From: Lasiosphaeria ovina
Taxonomy: Eukaryota > Ascomycota > Sordariomycetes > Sordariales > Lasiosphaeriaceae
Direction: 5' to 3'
Assembly: GCA_033439765.1 (NCBI GenBank)
Contig: JAULSN010000004.1
Location: forward strand, 1,870,001-1,934,000
DNA length: 64,000 nucleotides
Under the pieces are notes generated by a model. It was not told the DNA's origin. It saw only the letters and a program-made list of their open reading frames with translations, and did not search any database. The position numbers and the translations under genes are program-made. How positions within the stretch are numbered: the stretch's first letter is position 1; every line of letters begins with the position of its first letter. Below, one piece after another: positions 10,224-22,356 of this stretch.

Positions 10224-13200
10224 TCAGTCCGATGCATAACCCCGTTGGAATTCACGCCCGGTCCGTGTCCGGGTCGGCGGCCACAATTGTCCCGCGTGCC
10301 CGTCGCCGTCCTCGGACCCCAAAACTACCCGGTCGTGCTCCGCACCCTCGCTCTCCTCCAGCACCGTCTGCCCCATCACACACTCGCGCTCCGAAAACCC
10401 CTGGCCTGCCCCTCGAGTCTTGAAATGGTCCGGGACCGTGTGCCCCGGCCCCGCTTGCCCGCCCCCGTGCAGCACGTCTAGCTCTATTGTCTGGCCCCTG
10501 TTGGCGCTCGACGGTCCGGGACTGCCGCTGTGAAAATGCCTTGGCGATGCGGCGCGGTTGTTTCTGCGGCCGCTGACTCTGCGGACGAGGTCCGCCGTCT
10601 TGGCCCCGATGCCAGTTGCCTCCTCCACCGCCTCGGCTGCCGACTCGAGAGCTGCCCGGTTCAAGTGGGCCGCCCTCTCGTCGATCAGCCGGTTCTTCTT
10701 GCGGATTTCCGTCCAGCGAGTCATGGCACCGAGCTCCAGAATGTTGACTCGCCGCATCTTGGATGACGGGTTGCCCACGAGAATCGGGCGCCACATCTCC
10801 TCTTCCGTCATGCCGTGCTGGTTGCCCCCCAGCCCGGGCCCGCTCGACCGCCGCCGGATGCTCTCCCTGCGTATCCGCGTCCACTTTTCCATCTCCAGAG
10901 TCTTGGACCTCGGGATGATTTGTACCTCCTTGAACCGGATGAGCACCGCAAGCAGGAGCACCGTCAGCACCAGCAGTATTCCCGCTACACCACCCGTCGC
11001 TACCCGCTGTCCGAGGTTGCGCTGAGCCATGCCTCCAATCCCCGTGGCCAGAGCCGCGAAGAGAAAGCCAAGCGTGTGGCAGACGGCAAACCCCGCCGTC
11101 ACTCGTGGAAACGACGAGTAATTTGTCCGCTTTGGCGACTTGTTCGACGAGCCACGCGGTCTCCCCGTCATGCCGGGCTGGAGATCCGAGCAGTCAAATG
11201 TCTCCATGATGAGCCCGTTGCACTCGGATATCGCGAGCCCCGAGAGATTGCCAATCAGCGCTGCCAGCAGGACGGGCACCTCGACAGGGACCGGCGGCCC
11301 CACCGAGGCCGCCGTGTATGCGGCTCCGACAAGAGGCAGAAAGATGCAGAATATCGCGCGTCTAAGAAGGCGAGATGTCCACGCGAACCCGGTTGTCAAT
11401 GTGTCTTCGCTTGTCTGTTGCTGGTGGTGTCTTCCCCGCGAGAAGATGTTCGCCTTTTGGAAAGGAACGGCGACTAGAGCCCCGATCGAGACGAAGGCCA
11501 CCGAAAGCCCGATCATAGGCGACTTGAGCATGTAGTACCGCGACGTGAGTGACCCCAGGAGGACGATAATCAGCACCACTTGTGCGTATATCCAGCCCGT
11601 GTAGACGGCCACGACCATGAATCCGGGCTGTCGAAGCATCTCTAGCGACAACAAAACTCCATGGTACACCTCCTGCCCCCACCACGTCGGGCCATCCTTT
11701 ACACGGTGCATCATGACCTCGCCCCGGGCAACTCTTCGAGACACGTGGTCACCTTTTCTGACTTCGGCCACAGATCTCCTGAACGGCGAACGTCGGACCT
11801 CGGGGCAGACGACATTGAGAAGCAGAACCGCCGCGATCAGCACGATGCTGATATAGAACCCCCACGACGGGTTGAGCGTGTTGATGGTGGTTGCCCCGAT
11901 GGCAAATCCGATGCCAAGGGAACCCGTGAAGCACCAGGTCCAGATTCCGAGCCAGACACCCATACCACCACCGTGTCTGCGCACGTCGTACTTGTCAACA
12001 ATCTCCTGGTGCGGGTTGCCGCTCATCAAGGATGCGCCAAAGAGATCGGTCAGGATCGAGTGAAAGTTCATGCTCGCGAAGCCAAGTGTAAGACCCATGA
12101 AGGCACGCGAGCTGAGGAGAGCCCATCTCCACGTGCTAACATAGGGCGACCGCTGCACGCTGACAGATATGGCCTGCGGGAAAAGCAGAGGCATTGCAAT
12201 TACGAGGCTCGACAGGATGTACGGTTTCCGTCCATGCAAGAGAGGAAGCGGCCAGAAGAAGAAGGTCGGAATTGCGAGCCCGACAAAGAAGAAGACGTTT
12301 CCCAGGATGGCGTAGTGCTCGAGGTCGGCAATCCAATACTGTATTGAAGGCACCAGTCCCGCGTAAATGCCAACTAGCATCCCAATAGACGCCGTGCTCA
12401 AGCAGGCGACCGCCGCTACAAATCTCTTCCGGACCGAAGACCAGTCTCGAGCGATGGGTTGCCTTCGATAGGCCCTTGCCAGGCTGAACCCCTGGTTCTC
12501 CCGTATACTGACGTGTGATCTTCCATGAAGGCTAATACGTGGGTTTCCATGAGCCGGTCGGCCATCCTCTGGCTCTTCGGCTTGCGGAAGCTCGTCTTGC
12601 TGTCCCGAATACAGGGAATGAGAAAGCTGCAACGGTCGTTCGTCTGATCCCCTAGCACCGTCGGAGCTTTGGTGGAGGTGTCCAGTTCCCCGGTCATACT
12701 CTTCGTCGTCAGCACCATCGAAGCTGGAAGAACCAGCTTTCCGGGTTCTTTCTTCAGCCGGGTTGCTCGGAGCCCCGTCAACTTTGTGATGCTGGAAGCT
12801 TCTGCGGTGGGATATCAGGGGGATATGGCAGCTGCCACAGCTTCCAATCTTTCTGACAAACTTCATGTTGGGCAGGCATCCCGATGGTGGAAGGGAATCG
12901 TCTCCAGAATCTTGCTCGGGGTATTCCTCAAGGGCCTGGAATGAGGACTGTCTCTTGGTCTGACGATTAGGGTGTAGGGCGGTCCGGCGCTGTTCCTGGA
13001 ACCGATCCCTCTTAAGGTTTGCAACTGGCAGCTCATGCTCTGGATCCGGGGTAGACGATTTCAGGCTAGAGGTCCTCTCTGGGATGCTAAACGCGACGTT
13101 CCTACTGCGCATTCCAGGGGCTGACCGGTATCGTTTTGGGAGATGGCTCGTGGTAGCGTTGTTGACAAGCTTGACCTGCCCAGTAACATTTCCAGCCAAT

Positions 13201-15206
13201 CCACCGCGAGAAATGGGCGCAATTATTTCATCACTGCTCGACTCGTCCATGCTCGGGAGGCTCTCGTGGACGCTTGGCGGCGGATATGTAGCATCATGGC
13301 GGCAAATCTCGTCAAGCTCAAAGTTGCCAGTGTGTTGATTCTCTTCGCATTCGGCAACCTCTGTCGCCAGCACTATAGCTTCGCTGATGAGTTTCTCAAG
13401 ATCGCTAACGGTTTGCTTGAATTTATTGTCAATCGAGGCAGGTGTCGTTAATCTCCTTGTCAGTGTCCGAAAGACCGGAGATTCTGTCTCGGGGGTAACC
13501 TGATCCAGGCTGTGGCTACCAGCGGCGCCACGTGCTGACTTTTTATCCGGCAGGTCTGTCAGTTTTGTCTTGTACGGCTCGTGAGGCTTGATCAAGTCGC
13601 GAAACCAATCCGCTGTCCGCTTGAGATGGAGCTTACCGGACAGCGAGGATCCGCCAGAACGAAGACTGCTCCGAAAGCCTCCGGAGTCGTACTCGAACGA
13701 TTCCTTTGGGGTGACTGTGCGACTCTTTGAGAACTCGCGAGAAATACGCTCTACGTATCCGGGGCCATCCTTGTGTGTCGGAGTCCTGACTAGGCGGGAC
13801 AGGTGTCTCCCACTGGCGGTCCGCTCTAACCGGCTTCCGTTGTCGCATAGAGATTCCTAGTATGCGACCAGTTCTGATGCCGATCTTGAGCTATCGAGGC
13901 GACATCGACTGGAGCCTCGTCTGTCGTCCCGGTCTGCCCGATGAACCCCGAATCCCAGGATTGGGTCTCCGGGGTCATCGCCACTGTACGGTTGAACTTT
14001 TGATGTGGCACAGTGCCCCTGATGTACGGACCGGAGAAAGTGCTCGTAGGGTACATGTGAGATGGTCGGCGGTGCCTCGATGTTTGGAGACGAGAAAATA
14101 ATGTCTCTGCTAGGGCCAACGTTGTAGAAGCTGACGGGCACCTCTCTGACTTTGGAGATGCGGCTGTGTCCGTCGTGTAGATGCTCGGCAGATTTTTCGG
14201 CCATAGACACGTGTGCCTTGGAACTTGAAGATTGGCTTGGAAAAGGTTTCCATAGGGAGAAGGTAGAAGCAGTGCTATCGGCTCGGTGGCTTGGAGAGGC
14301 AACCGGAGAGGCAACCCGGGAGGCAACCTGGGAGATTTTCCCACGACTGTTAAAGATTACGGAATCGGCAGTGTCTTGATTTCCTTGGTCTACTACAGTC
14401 TCCTGCTGCTCCATGTCAAGGGGTAGGTGTGTAATATCAGGGTCCAGTTCTAGCTGATCTTGATCAACCAGAGGGACGGGATCGATCCGGTCTTTTGGAG
14501 ATTTTGGAATCTCCAAGATTTCATCTGGGTACTTGAAGGGCGGCAGCCTGTAGATTGGGCCAATCTTTGAGATTGCGTGGTGGCCCCTGTGGGGAGGCGT
14601 GAAAGAAGGCACGCCGATTGTAGGGCGCACTTTGACAGCCGAGCTGTGTCCAAAGTGCTTGTGGGCCGAGACGTCAACCAGCTCCTCGCAGATATCGCCT
14701 CCCGTCAACGTCCGATATATGCGGCCGATCATCGGTTTCTCAGCCTCGGGCTCTGGCGTCTTCTCGCCAAAGGGGAAGAGGTGCCAGCCCTTGTCGGGGA
14801 GCTCGATTGTGATGTCCGGCGCCATCTCGACGCCCGAGTCACAAAAATCTGCGCCCCTCAGCAAGCCCGGATGGTGTATTTCGGCGTGCGATTCAGCACT
14901 GTGCATCTGAGGGTCGATGCAGACAAGCCGCTGTATCCTGCCAGGCGAACAGGGTAGGCTGAAGGCTGTGTTGGCGTAGCTAGGTAGCCTGACTATAGGG
15001 TTCGGATCGAGGGGGCCGATGGCCGAGTCCAGACGAGGGGATGGCATTCTTGAAGTGCTCGAAGCAGGATTTGGAACCGAGGCTGGTATTGTGTTGATGT
15101 CTGAGAAGGCAACTGGGCTGGACACCTTGGGAGACTCAACGACAAGCGATGGCAAGGGGAAGCTGCTGTCGACTGAAGGCGAATGCGTGGCCGATAACTG
15201 CAGCAT
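10224..15206 (-). CDS. Large MFS transporter with long cytosolic N-terminus, split by an in-frame TAG
   Basis: A single minus-strand frame is open from 15206 to 10224 except for one TAG at 13857-13859. The part after the TAG gives about 1,210 residues. Within it a 400-residue polar region is followed by a major facilitator core with about twelve hydrophobic segments, from RKRFVAAVACLSTASIGML through the GFASMNF helix and the GVWLGIWTWCF helix. A polar C-terminal tail ends the protein. Fungal homologues with this long disordered N-terminus are often named polyamine transport proteins; the substrate is not evident here. The part before the TAG (about 449 residues from the ATG at 15206) is Pro/Ser-rich, and the frame resumes straight after the TAG with ESLCDNGSRLERTASG, so I treat both as one gene. 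Either a small in-phase intron removes the TAG or the gene carries a nonsense codon. A 5' exon upstream of 15206 is possible, since CTCTGACTTAG just before it resembles an acceptor. Confidence 0.7.
13857..13859 (-). other. In-frame TAG inside the MFS frame
   Basis: The only stop codon in a frame of about 4.98 kb. The bases GCATACTAG before GAA could be read as a splice acceptor. The best in-phase donor upstream is a weak GTTCAT that would give a 90-nt intron. Confidence 0.85.
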
Positions 15207-16456
15207 TGCCTGCCCGTAGGATGCGCTCTCGATAGACTAAGTCAGAGACGTGTCATCACTGGCAGGCGGCCAAGATGCAGGCGATGCTAAAGAGCAGCAC
15301 GGAATAGACTCTTCGGCTTTGGATGACGGTGCCCGGGTTCCACGCAGCCGCCCGACTAGGCCCATAGGTTCTGTCGGATTCCTCGCCTTCGTTCACGGAA
15401 TCGGCGCGAGAGGAACAAACAATTACGACAAAAGTGTCTGGTCTCGACCAATGGACGATTCCAGGAGTGTTTTAGCCAGTAGCGGCGACAGAGAGGTCCT
15501 GTCGGACGACTGGCCTTTGTAGGTGGCGCCCGAAGTGGATGTCAATCGGCTTGGGCATCAAGGGGCGCAAGCAAAGCAAATTCGACAAAATGAGGAAGGG
15601 GTATCAGAGATTGGAAGTCGAGAACTCGAATAGAATCAAGGGCATTGAAAAGGGCCGTGGTTGTGTAGGGGGTGTCTAGGTCGGTAATAATGACTTCGAA
15701 TGATGTTGGTTCGAGGTAACAGATTCGGGAGCTAGTTGGAGGCGAAGTGAGGTTTGGAACAGACAAGCTTGGCATCCACCAGTACATGCTCGGGTCTGGG
15801 GAGGCGAGGGAGGACTGAAAGACACCCGACGTATACTAGGAAGGCGCGTTGTAGATGAACTATAGTAGGGTCTAGGTAAGATAGTTCCTCGGGAACTGAC
15901 CCGTGTGGAAAGAGATGGGAACGGAGAGAAAGAGCGACCAAGTAGTGCCAGGTAGTAAATACGGTACTTTAAGGTACATGTACTCTTACTAGCAGCATTA
16001 CCTACCAGGTACCTAAGGTAGTTTTCCCGGCCCAGATCTCAGGAGACTGGCAACCATCCAGTTCAATTTGAGATGGCAGGCCAAATCACCAGGCGTCCCA
16101 TTAAACATGGTATTGCCATGCCAAACTGCCACTTCAACACCCGCCAAGACCCTTGTGCCGTATCTAGGCTTTCCGTTTGCACGAGTTCTGGTACTCGGTG
16201 CTGAGACCGTTCTAAGCTAAGGTGGGACAAGTGGCAGTGTCCGCCTGTTAGTCCCTGCCGTCCATGATATTTTTGTACACGGGCACCAGACTGAAAATCA
16301 CCCAAACGCCGCCTTCCATGCTGAAAAACCTTTCCGCAACATGCTTTTTCCACCGTACTCAGCAGTCTCCGCAGGCCGGTCGGTTCCCGTCATAAACTCT
16401 TGGTCTGCTCGAGCGGAGCCCCACATGTTGCGCGAAGCTGCCATAGCCAACCCAGA
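15207..16456. other. Spacer upstream of the MFS gene, downstream of imp3
   Basis: No convincing gene. It includes the MFS promoter or leader and the imp3 3' region. TACCT/AGGTA words cluster at 15955-16022. Confidence 0.45.
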
Positions 16457-17494
16457 TTAGAGCAGCTCAAAGTCGTCTAGCTTGTCGCGGTACTTCATAA
16501 TGTTCTGCTTGATCTTGCTGCCCACGGTCCACGTAACGAAATCCTCCATGCTCCTGGTCACCAGGAAGGCCGGGTCCCGAATCTCTTCCACTCCGACCCG
16601 CACATGCCCTTGCTCAATGAGCTTGGTGGCCGCCTGTACTGTCTCGGCCATGCGCAGCCTGAAGGGTGTCAGCGCAACATACTGGCAGTCAGAGGTACCT
16701 CGCAGGGTAGGAAGCGCGAGCGGAGGAATTTGTGGGATTCTTACCGAGTCATTACTACTGGCAACCGCCGCCGAGCCATGGCAGATACTGTGACGCCTTT
16801 CTCGACCTGTGACAGCTTCGACTTGGTCTGAACATGGCGTGTCAGTGCTCTGATGGTGGTAATAAGCAAGCGGTGTACATACCGACAGGATGCCCATGTC
16901 GTACAGCTTGTCGAGGAGCAGCTCCTCGTGCTTGCGTCTCACCTCGTTCTCTGGGGGGAGAAGCTGTTTTGCACCATCAATATTCGCCTTCCTTCGAGTA
17001 GAATGGAGGGGGGGTTTGTCTACATACACTTAGGCGATGTGCCAATTGTCGCAAAGACTATTATTCCCTTGTTAGCTTCCGGCGCCACTGGAATCGCGCA
17101 GGACGTCGACTCTTGCGGCGCTAGTGACTTACGCCGCATATTCTGTTGTACTTGTGCTGTTTGGCAGTTAGCAAGCCATCGAGCCGCATATGCAATCATC
17201 ACAATGAGCCTGAACGCTTGTTCGAAGCCCCTGAGCAGCAAGACTCTCAGAGAACCGAAGTTCTACAGCACGAGATAAAATAATTTAGAGACATACATAG
17301 TCCTCTGGCTTCTGAATCATGTACCGTCTGAGTCGTAAAGTTAGCAAGCGGACCAGGTGGCAAACGTGTATTAATGGATGAGTGAGCGCTCACCTGGCGA
17401 CATCGTGGTCTCTGTGCTGGTTGTCTTGCTTGTAGTTGACAAAGTCGTGCTTCTTGAGGAGCTTGGACTCGTGGAACTTGAGTTTCCTGACCAT
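16457..17494 (-). CDS. imp3: Imp3, U3 snoRNP protein
   Basis: Imp3 belongs to the small-subunit processome in the nucleolus, where it helps pair U3 snoRNA with pre-rRNA. I read seven exons: 17394-17494, 17297-17327, 17133-17156, 17028-17057, 16883-16963, 16745-16827 and 16457-16658. The product is 183 aa, the length of human and yeast Imp3. It starts MVRKLKFHESKLLKKHDF, continues YHKYNRICG and SLRQLAHRLS, then LLDKLYDMGILS. The S4 RNA-binding region follows (ARRRLPVVMTRLRMAETVQA to GHVRVG). The end is RDKLDDFELL. Exons 2 to 4 are only 31, 24 and 30 nt, each bounded by good GTATGT or GTAAGT donors, and every join keeps the family sequence, so the structure is well supported. The gene is divergent from rsm18. 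Confidence 0.95.
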
Positions 17495-18006
17495 GGCGGC
17501 GCGTTTTGCTTGCCGCGCAAACGAGATAGTTGGAAAGTGAGATGAGCAGTAAAGTGCTGCTGGGTTGTCTTTTCTCGTGTATTTGAGGGTGGGTCGTAGG
17601 CTGCGGTTGACGATGAGCTCTTGAATTTTTGCTAGCCCGCTCTCAACGACTGCCAGGCGACAGAGTTGCCCCACTCCCCAAACCCCGTTTTCTAGGTTTT
17701 GCCTGCCGGCACCCCGGACTGAAATTCGGCCCCTGCAACGGCCCACCCGCGGAGCTTGGGCCAGTGTGGGCACAGGCTGACGGTTGCTGGCAGCTGCGCA
17801 GCAGGTGCTGGTCTGCAATTGAAAGGATGTTCGGGCCAAAAAGTCACGAGGGCAATTCAACCTCAATCGAATCTCGGGATCTGGCCCATTTTCGCGATAC
17901 CCCCGACGACAAAAAAACACAAACGACGACGACTGATCGCCCTATTTTCGAGAGTGGGGAGAGGCCAGATTTAACCATCTGCGCAGAGCAAGGAAGACAG
18001 ACAACA
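17495..18006. promoter_or_regulatory. Shared divergent promoter of imp3 and rsm18
   Basis: The 512 bp between the two ATGs must contain both promoters. No TATA box is obvious on either side. Shared control of cytosolic ribosome assembly and mitoribosome genes is inference. Confidence 0.55.
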
Positions 18007-19091
18007 ATGTCGTCCTCGTGCCGGCAATGGGCGTCGTCGGCGCTGCGCCAGTGCCAGCGGCAGCAGCAACACCAATCGACCGGCCTGCTCTCGCAGCTTC
18101 AACGACAAACAGCCGCCGCAGCAACAACGCCAGTACCATCACCTCAGCGTGTCCAGAAGCTCCTATTCTCGACATCGTCGCCCTGTAAGCCACAGCCCTC
18201 CCCCTCTCCTCGTTACTCGCATGATTTCGGTTTCCCCTCGACATCAACCAAGGAGCTTGACTGACCTGGAGTGACACAGCTTTAATCTCTCTTCCGGGCA
18301 GGGGCCACAGACAGTCCCTACTCTCGGGCAGTAGAGGCAGCGACAGCGGCGCTGGGGCGAGCAGCGCCATCAACGAGGGGCTGTCGTCGCTGCTGTCGTC
18401 GGATAAGCGCGCGCCCGCCAAGGGGGGAGCCGAAGCGGACATGATCTCGATGCTGGTCGACGGGGCGATGCGGTCATCGAAGCGGCTTGAGAGCGGCAGT
18501 CCGGCCAGCAGCGCCGCCAGCGACGGCGCCGGCGGCGGAATCAACGCGACCAACTGGATCGGCGCGGTCGCCGGCAGCAAGACGGAGCGGCACTCGATGC
18601 GCGACTCCAAGGCCTACGCCGACAGCGAGGCATTCCTGAGGCTGATGCCGCGCCGGTGGAGGGCCGGCGACGTGTACGCGCCCAAGGACCTAGGCTCCGC
18701 CTCCCAGAAGAAGTACGCCAACGTCCAGCGGCCCCGCGGGGACATATTTGACATTCTGAATATAAACCCGCTTGACAACTACAAGGTCTGTTGTGCTCTC
18801 CATCATCCCTCACCACAGAAAACAAACCCAATCCCTCTTTTTTCCCTTAGAACAAAAAACTGACCAACGCAGAACTTCTCCCTCATCTCCGAGTTCATGA
18901 CGTCGGCGGGGCGCATCAGGCCGGCGACGGAGACGGGGCTGCGGGCCGTGAACCAGCGGCGCATGGCCAAGGCGATCCGTCGCGCCGTCGGCATGGGCCT
19001 GCACCCGAGCGTGCACCGGCACCCGGAGCTGCTCAAGAAGACGGTGCTGCAGGCGCGCGGCTCGCGCCGGACGGCGGCCTTGTATCAATAG
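18007..19091 (+). CDS. rsm18: Mitochondrial ribosomal protein bS18m (Rsm18)
   Basis: Mitochondrial small-subunit ribosomal protein of the bacterial S18 family. Exons are 18007-18184, 18280-18785 and 18873-19091, giving 300 aa. The N-terminus (MSSSCRQWASSALRQCQRQQ) is Arg/Gln/Ser-rich with few acidic residues, fitting a mitochondrial targeting peptide. The conserved S18 core starts at about residue 220 (FDILNINPLDNYKNFSLISE), continues GRIRPATETGLRAVNQRR and MAKAIRRAVGMGLHPSVHRHPE, and ends in ARGSRRTAALYQ. Intron 1 has CTTGACTGACC as branch site and ends GTGACACAG; that acceptor is the one that keeps frame. The middle (about residues 60-150) is a low-complexity Ser/Gly/Ala segment specific to this protein or its close relatives. 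Confidence 0.92.
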
Positions 19092-19803
19092 AAAAACACA
19101 ATAACTATTAAAAAGGAAGCATATCCCTCCGTCCCGCCCCGCCCGCCCGCCACGAGATATAGGCGGAGATGGAAAGATGGATGGATGGATATATACCTAT
19201 ATATAAATGTACATGTAACAATACCTTGGACACACAACAAACACGCAAATGTATACCTGACTACCTACCTAGGTACACCTACCTTACTTACCTACTTGAC
19301 CTTACCAATGTATATTGTTAAAATGGGCGTGATGCATCCGTCCCTCATTCCCACCAAAATCAGAGGGATGATCCATGATGTGATGAATGCACCGCCTGAT
19401 TGATTCGAGGGGACTTGACTGTTTTGCATTTTTGTATCTATACGAATGCACAGCACACGAGTCGACTCGACTAGCCTCTAGAATTGGGTGGGATACAGGG
19501 CTGCAATGTATGATCAAGTCCTCCTCCGCCATTAATGCCATAAATCCAAAGAGCATCCTCTTTACAAAACCATATGTATACAAGTAGAAGGTATCTATGG
19601 CGATATATATATATGACGATAATATATGCGCGTCTATATGTGTACGACCGCAATGCCATGCCTGTCCGACACTGTACATACCATAGTCTACCAAATCGAA
19701 CACGGCCTTTTCTCTGCCTCTCTCCAAGGCTTGTTTATATATACAATCTACATGTCCGCATACAAGTAAATACATACTTTCAGATGGGACCGAGATATGC
19801 TCA
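19092..19803. other. Convergent spacer between rsm18 and cia84
   Basis: AT-rich 3' spacer with GGATGGAT repeats at about 19177-19190 and TATATA runs. No gene seen. Confidence 0.5.
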
Positions 19804-22356
19804 TCACGCTTCTATCGGCCGTTGTATCTTGAACTTGGGCCCGCTGAGTGTTACCTGGACGCCTCTCCGGGCGAGGCTGGCCCACACGTCTGGAAACTCG
19901 TCCTTGGCCCACGCTTCGAATTCTTCCTTCTTGTCGTACTCGCGCAGGGCGTTGTACGTCACTCCGAGCCTGGAGGGGGGCGTTAGTTGCAGGCATGATT
20001 TGACAGTAGAACAGATCAACACTCACGTCATCGCGGTTGGCGCGTAGCCGACGCTCGTCTCCATGTCTCGTATCAGCCGCTTGACCTCCTCCAGGAAGCC
20101 CTGGCCGGCGAGGGCGCCGCAGTACGACCAGAACACGGCCGGGGGGACCTCGAGGTCCATGCGCTGCATCTTGCGCCAGATCTCGCGCGCCGTCTTGTCT
20201 CCAGACCAGGGCAGCTGCTCGCAGACCCAGAAGACGGCGGCCAGGCTGTTGTACGTGGGCCCTTCGGTCGAGTTGGTGATGTCGCTCCAGAACTGGACGG
20301 CCGCGGGCGCGTCGTCGCCGGCCGCGTAGGCGATCATGAGGGCGTTGTACAGCTTGGTGCTCATCTGGACCGTCGCGTCCATCTTCAGCATGTTGTGCAC
20401 CATACGCAAGCTCTCGGCGTCGGGGTAGCGGCCGAGCCCCTCGAGGCACATCACGTACACCTCCTCAGTGGGCCGCAGCGCCGTGTTGCCTTGGGCGCGC
20501 ATGTGCCCGAATATGTGGCAGGCCATGTCGGGGCGCTTGCGATCGAAAAAAGCTTCCATGAGCTGAACTCGCTCCGACGCCTCCATCTCGGGGAAGAACT
20601 GCCGCAGTAGCGAGTAGGCGTCCCACACGCGCGCCGTGCTGGTCTTTTTGTCGAGGCAGTACTGCACAAAGGCGTTGCGCACCTCGTCGCGCTCTTCTAG
20701 GCTGTACGACGCGGTATGGAGCGCCAGCGTGTCAATCACCTCGTAGTGCTGCTCGCATCGCATCAAGACCATGCAGAGATCGACGACAGTCTCGGGCTCC
20801 AGAACGGCGTGGCGGTGCTCGAGTTCGCTGGTGACGTCCATTATCTGCTCGAGGTCTGGCTCGGCTTCGGTGCATAATGTCCGGATGTATTTGTTCAGAA
20901 TGGGGAAATGCTCATTGTTCCAGCATTGGATCTCCCCAGTCTTGAGCTTTTGGTAGATGACATCGGCTCCGCCAAAGTCTTTTGCACCAAGGCGATAATC
21001 CATCTGAAGAAGATAGGTAGACGACTCCTGCGGTATGCCCAGCTCCGAGCCCAGGGACAGAAAGCGCTCTGCAAGGTACGAGTCGTTTTTCTCGATGGCT
21101 GCTTGGATCAAGAGGTCGATGGTGGCCGAGTCAGGCGCCGGGCGCCTCTTGGCGTTGCCGGAATACCGCTTCGTACTCATTACATTGATCAGTTGCCTAA
21201 TGTCCTCGACGCCTTTGTCCATGGCGAGCACGGCCCACTGGAGGATGACGTCCCATGTTGCCTTTGGCACGTCTGAGCTGATCAGGCCCTCGAAGATGGG
21301 CCGTATCCATTGCTGCTCGTTGTTGCGCACCGCGAACCCCACCAACTCCGCGTATGTTTCGGGCGTGGGCGACGCTTTGGAAAAGATTGGCTTCTCAAAC
21401 CACTGCTTCGTTTCTTGAACCCTGTCCCGCTCAGCGAAGAATGTGGTCAAGATTTCATGGACGATTGGCTTGAACTCGACCCCGGCCTCGGTTGCCTTCT
21501 CCAACGTTTGGAGAAGCTCCTCTTCCAGGCCTTCGTTGGCGAGGCCTTGCAAGACGATTGGCCACAGAGATTTAGCCTCTTTGTACCTCGCCTTGTCGCC
21601 CCGGAGCTTGGCGCAGTGCTCAGACAGACGCTCAGCGGCTTTGACCGGGGCTTCATACTGGGCCAGGGCTGTGAGATACAACGAGAAGTCGCCATGGGTA
21701 GAACTGTCGGCAGGGCCCTCCTGGGCTGGCCCAACATGCTCGCAAAGATCAGCAGAATCGGGTAGGCTCTGGGTTCTTCGCTGGATCTCCCCGTATAATA
21801 ACTCTGCAAGCTCTAGATGATCCTCAGTGCTCCCCTTTGGGGGGTCGGTAGCTACTTCCAGAGCCAGCCTTAGGTCTGCAAGCATGAGACTATCTGCCTC
21901 GTCGCCTTCGGGTACTGTGTCAACCAGGTGGCGGATCAGGCTGGCAGCCAGAGATGCCTGGGTCGGGGTTAGGGATTTTTGGGATTTCTTCTTGAATTCG
22001 ATGTGGCGTCTCAAGCCAACTAGGAGGGTGCCCGGGGCGGGGAGGCGGGCGCCCTCGTGTTCCATGCTGCCAAACTTGAGGAGGACATCGTAGCCGGGCT
22101 CGAGATCGGGTTCCTTCAGCTGGCGCGGGGGCTTCTTGAAGACGCCGAAGAAGGTCCTGCGCGAGGGGCGGCGGACGACGAGCTGGGGCGGGCGGGGGGC
22201 GGCGCACGTCAGTGGCGATGGCGACGGCGATGTCGTTAGTGTCGTCGTCGAGAGACAGCGGCAGCGGCCGGGGAGTAGGGCCGGGGGACAGGGCCGCAGA
22301 AAGCCACGGCTTGCCAGCAATTGACGGTAGACATGGCGTGTCAACTGCGACCGCAT
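19804..22356 (-). CDS. cia84: CIA84, mitochondrial complex I assembly factor
   Basis: The Neurospora protein CIA84 associates with the membrane-arm intermediate of respiratory complex I and is needed for its assembly. Two exons: 20027-22356 and 19804-19969, with a 57-nt intron (GTGAGT to CTCCAG), giving 831 aa, close to the Neurospora length. Residues 1-70 are rich in Arg, Ser and Thr with no acidic run, a presequence, followed by RRTFFGVFKKPPRQLKE, a diagnostic early motif. The rest is alpha-helical with repeated pairs of helices of PPR-like spacing, for example SATIDLLIQAAIEKNDSYLA and EVYVMCLEGLGRYPDAESL. The last exon supplies LGVTYNALREYDKKEEFEAW. Assignment rests on the N-terminal motif, the length and the overall pattern. 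Confidence 0.9.

Noticed and set aside
13826..14344. Alternative frame through the MFS N-terminal region
   Set aside because: Considered as evidence for a frameshift near the TAG. The original frame continues coding-like on both sides of the stop, so a frameshift is not needed.
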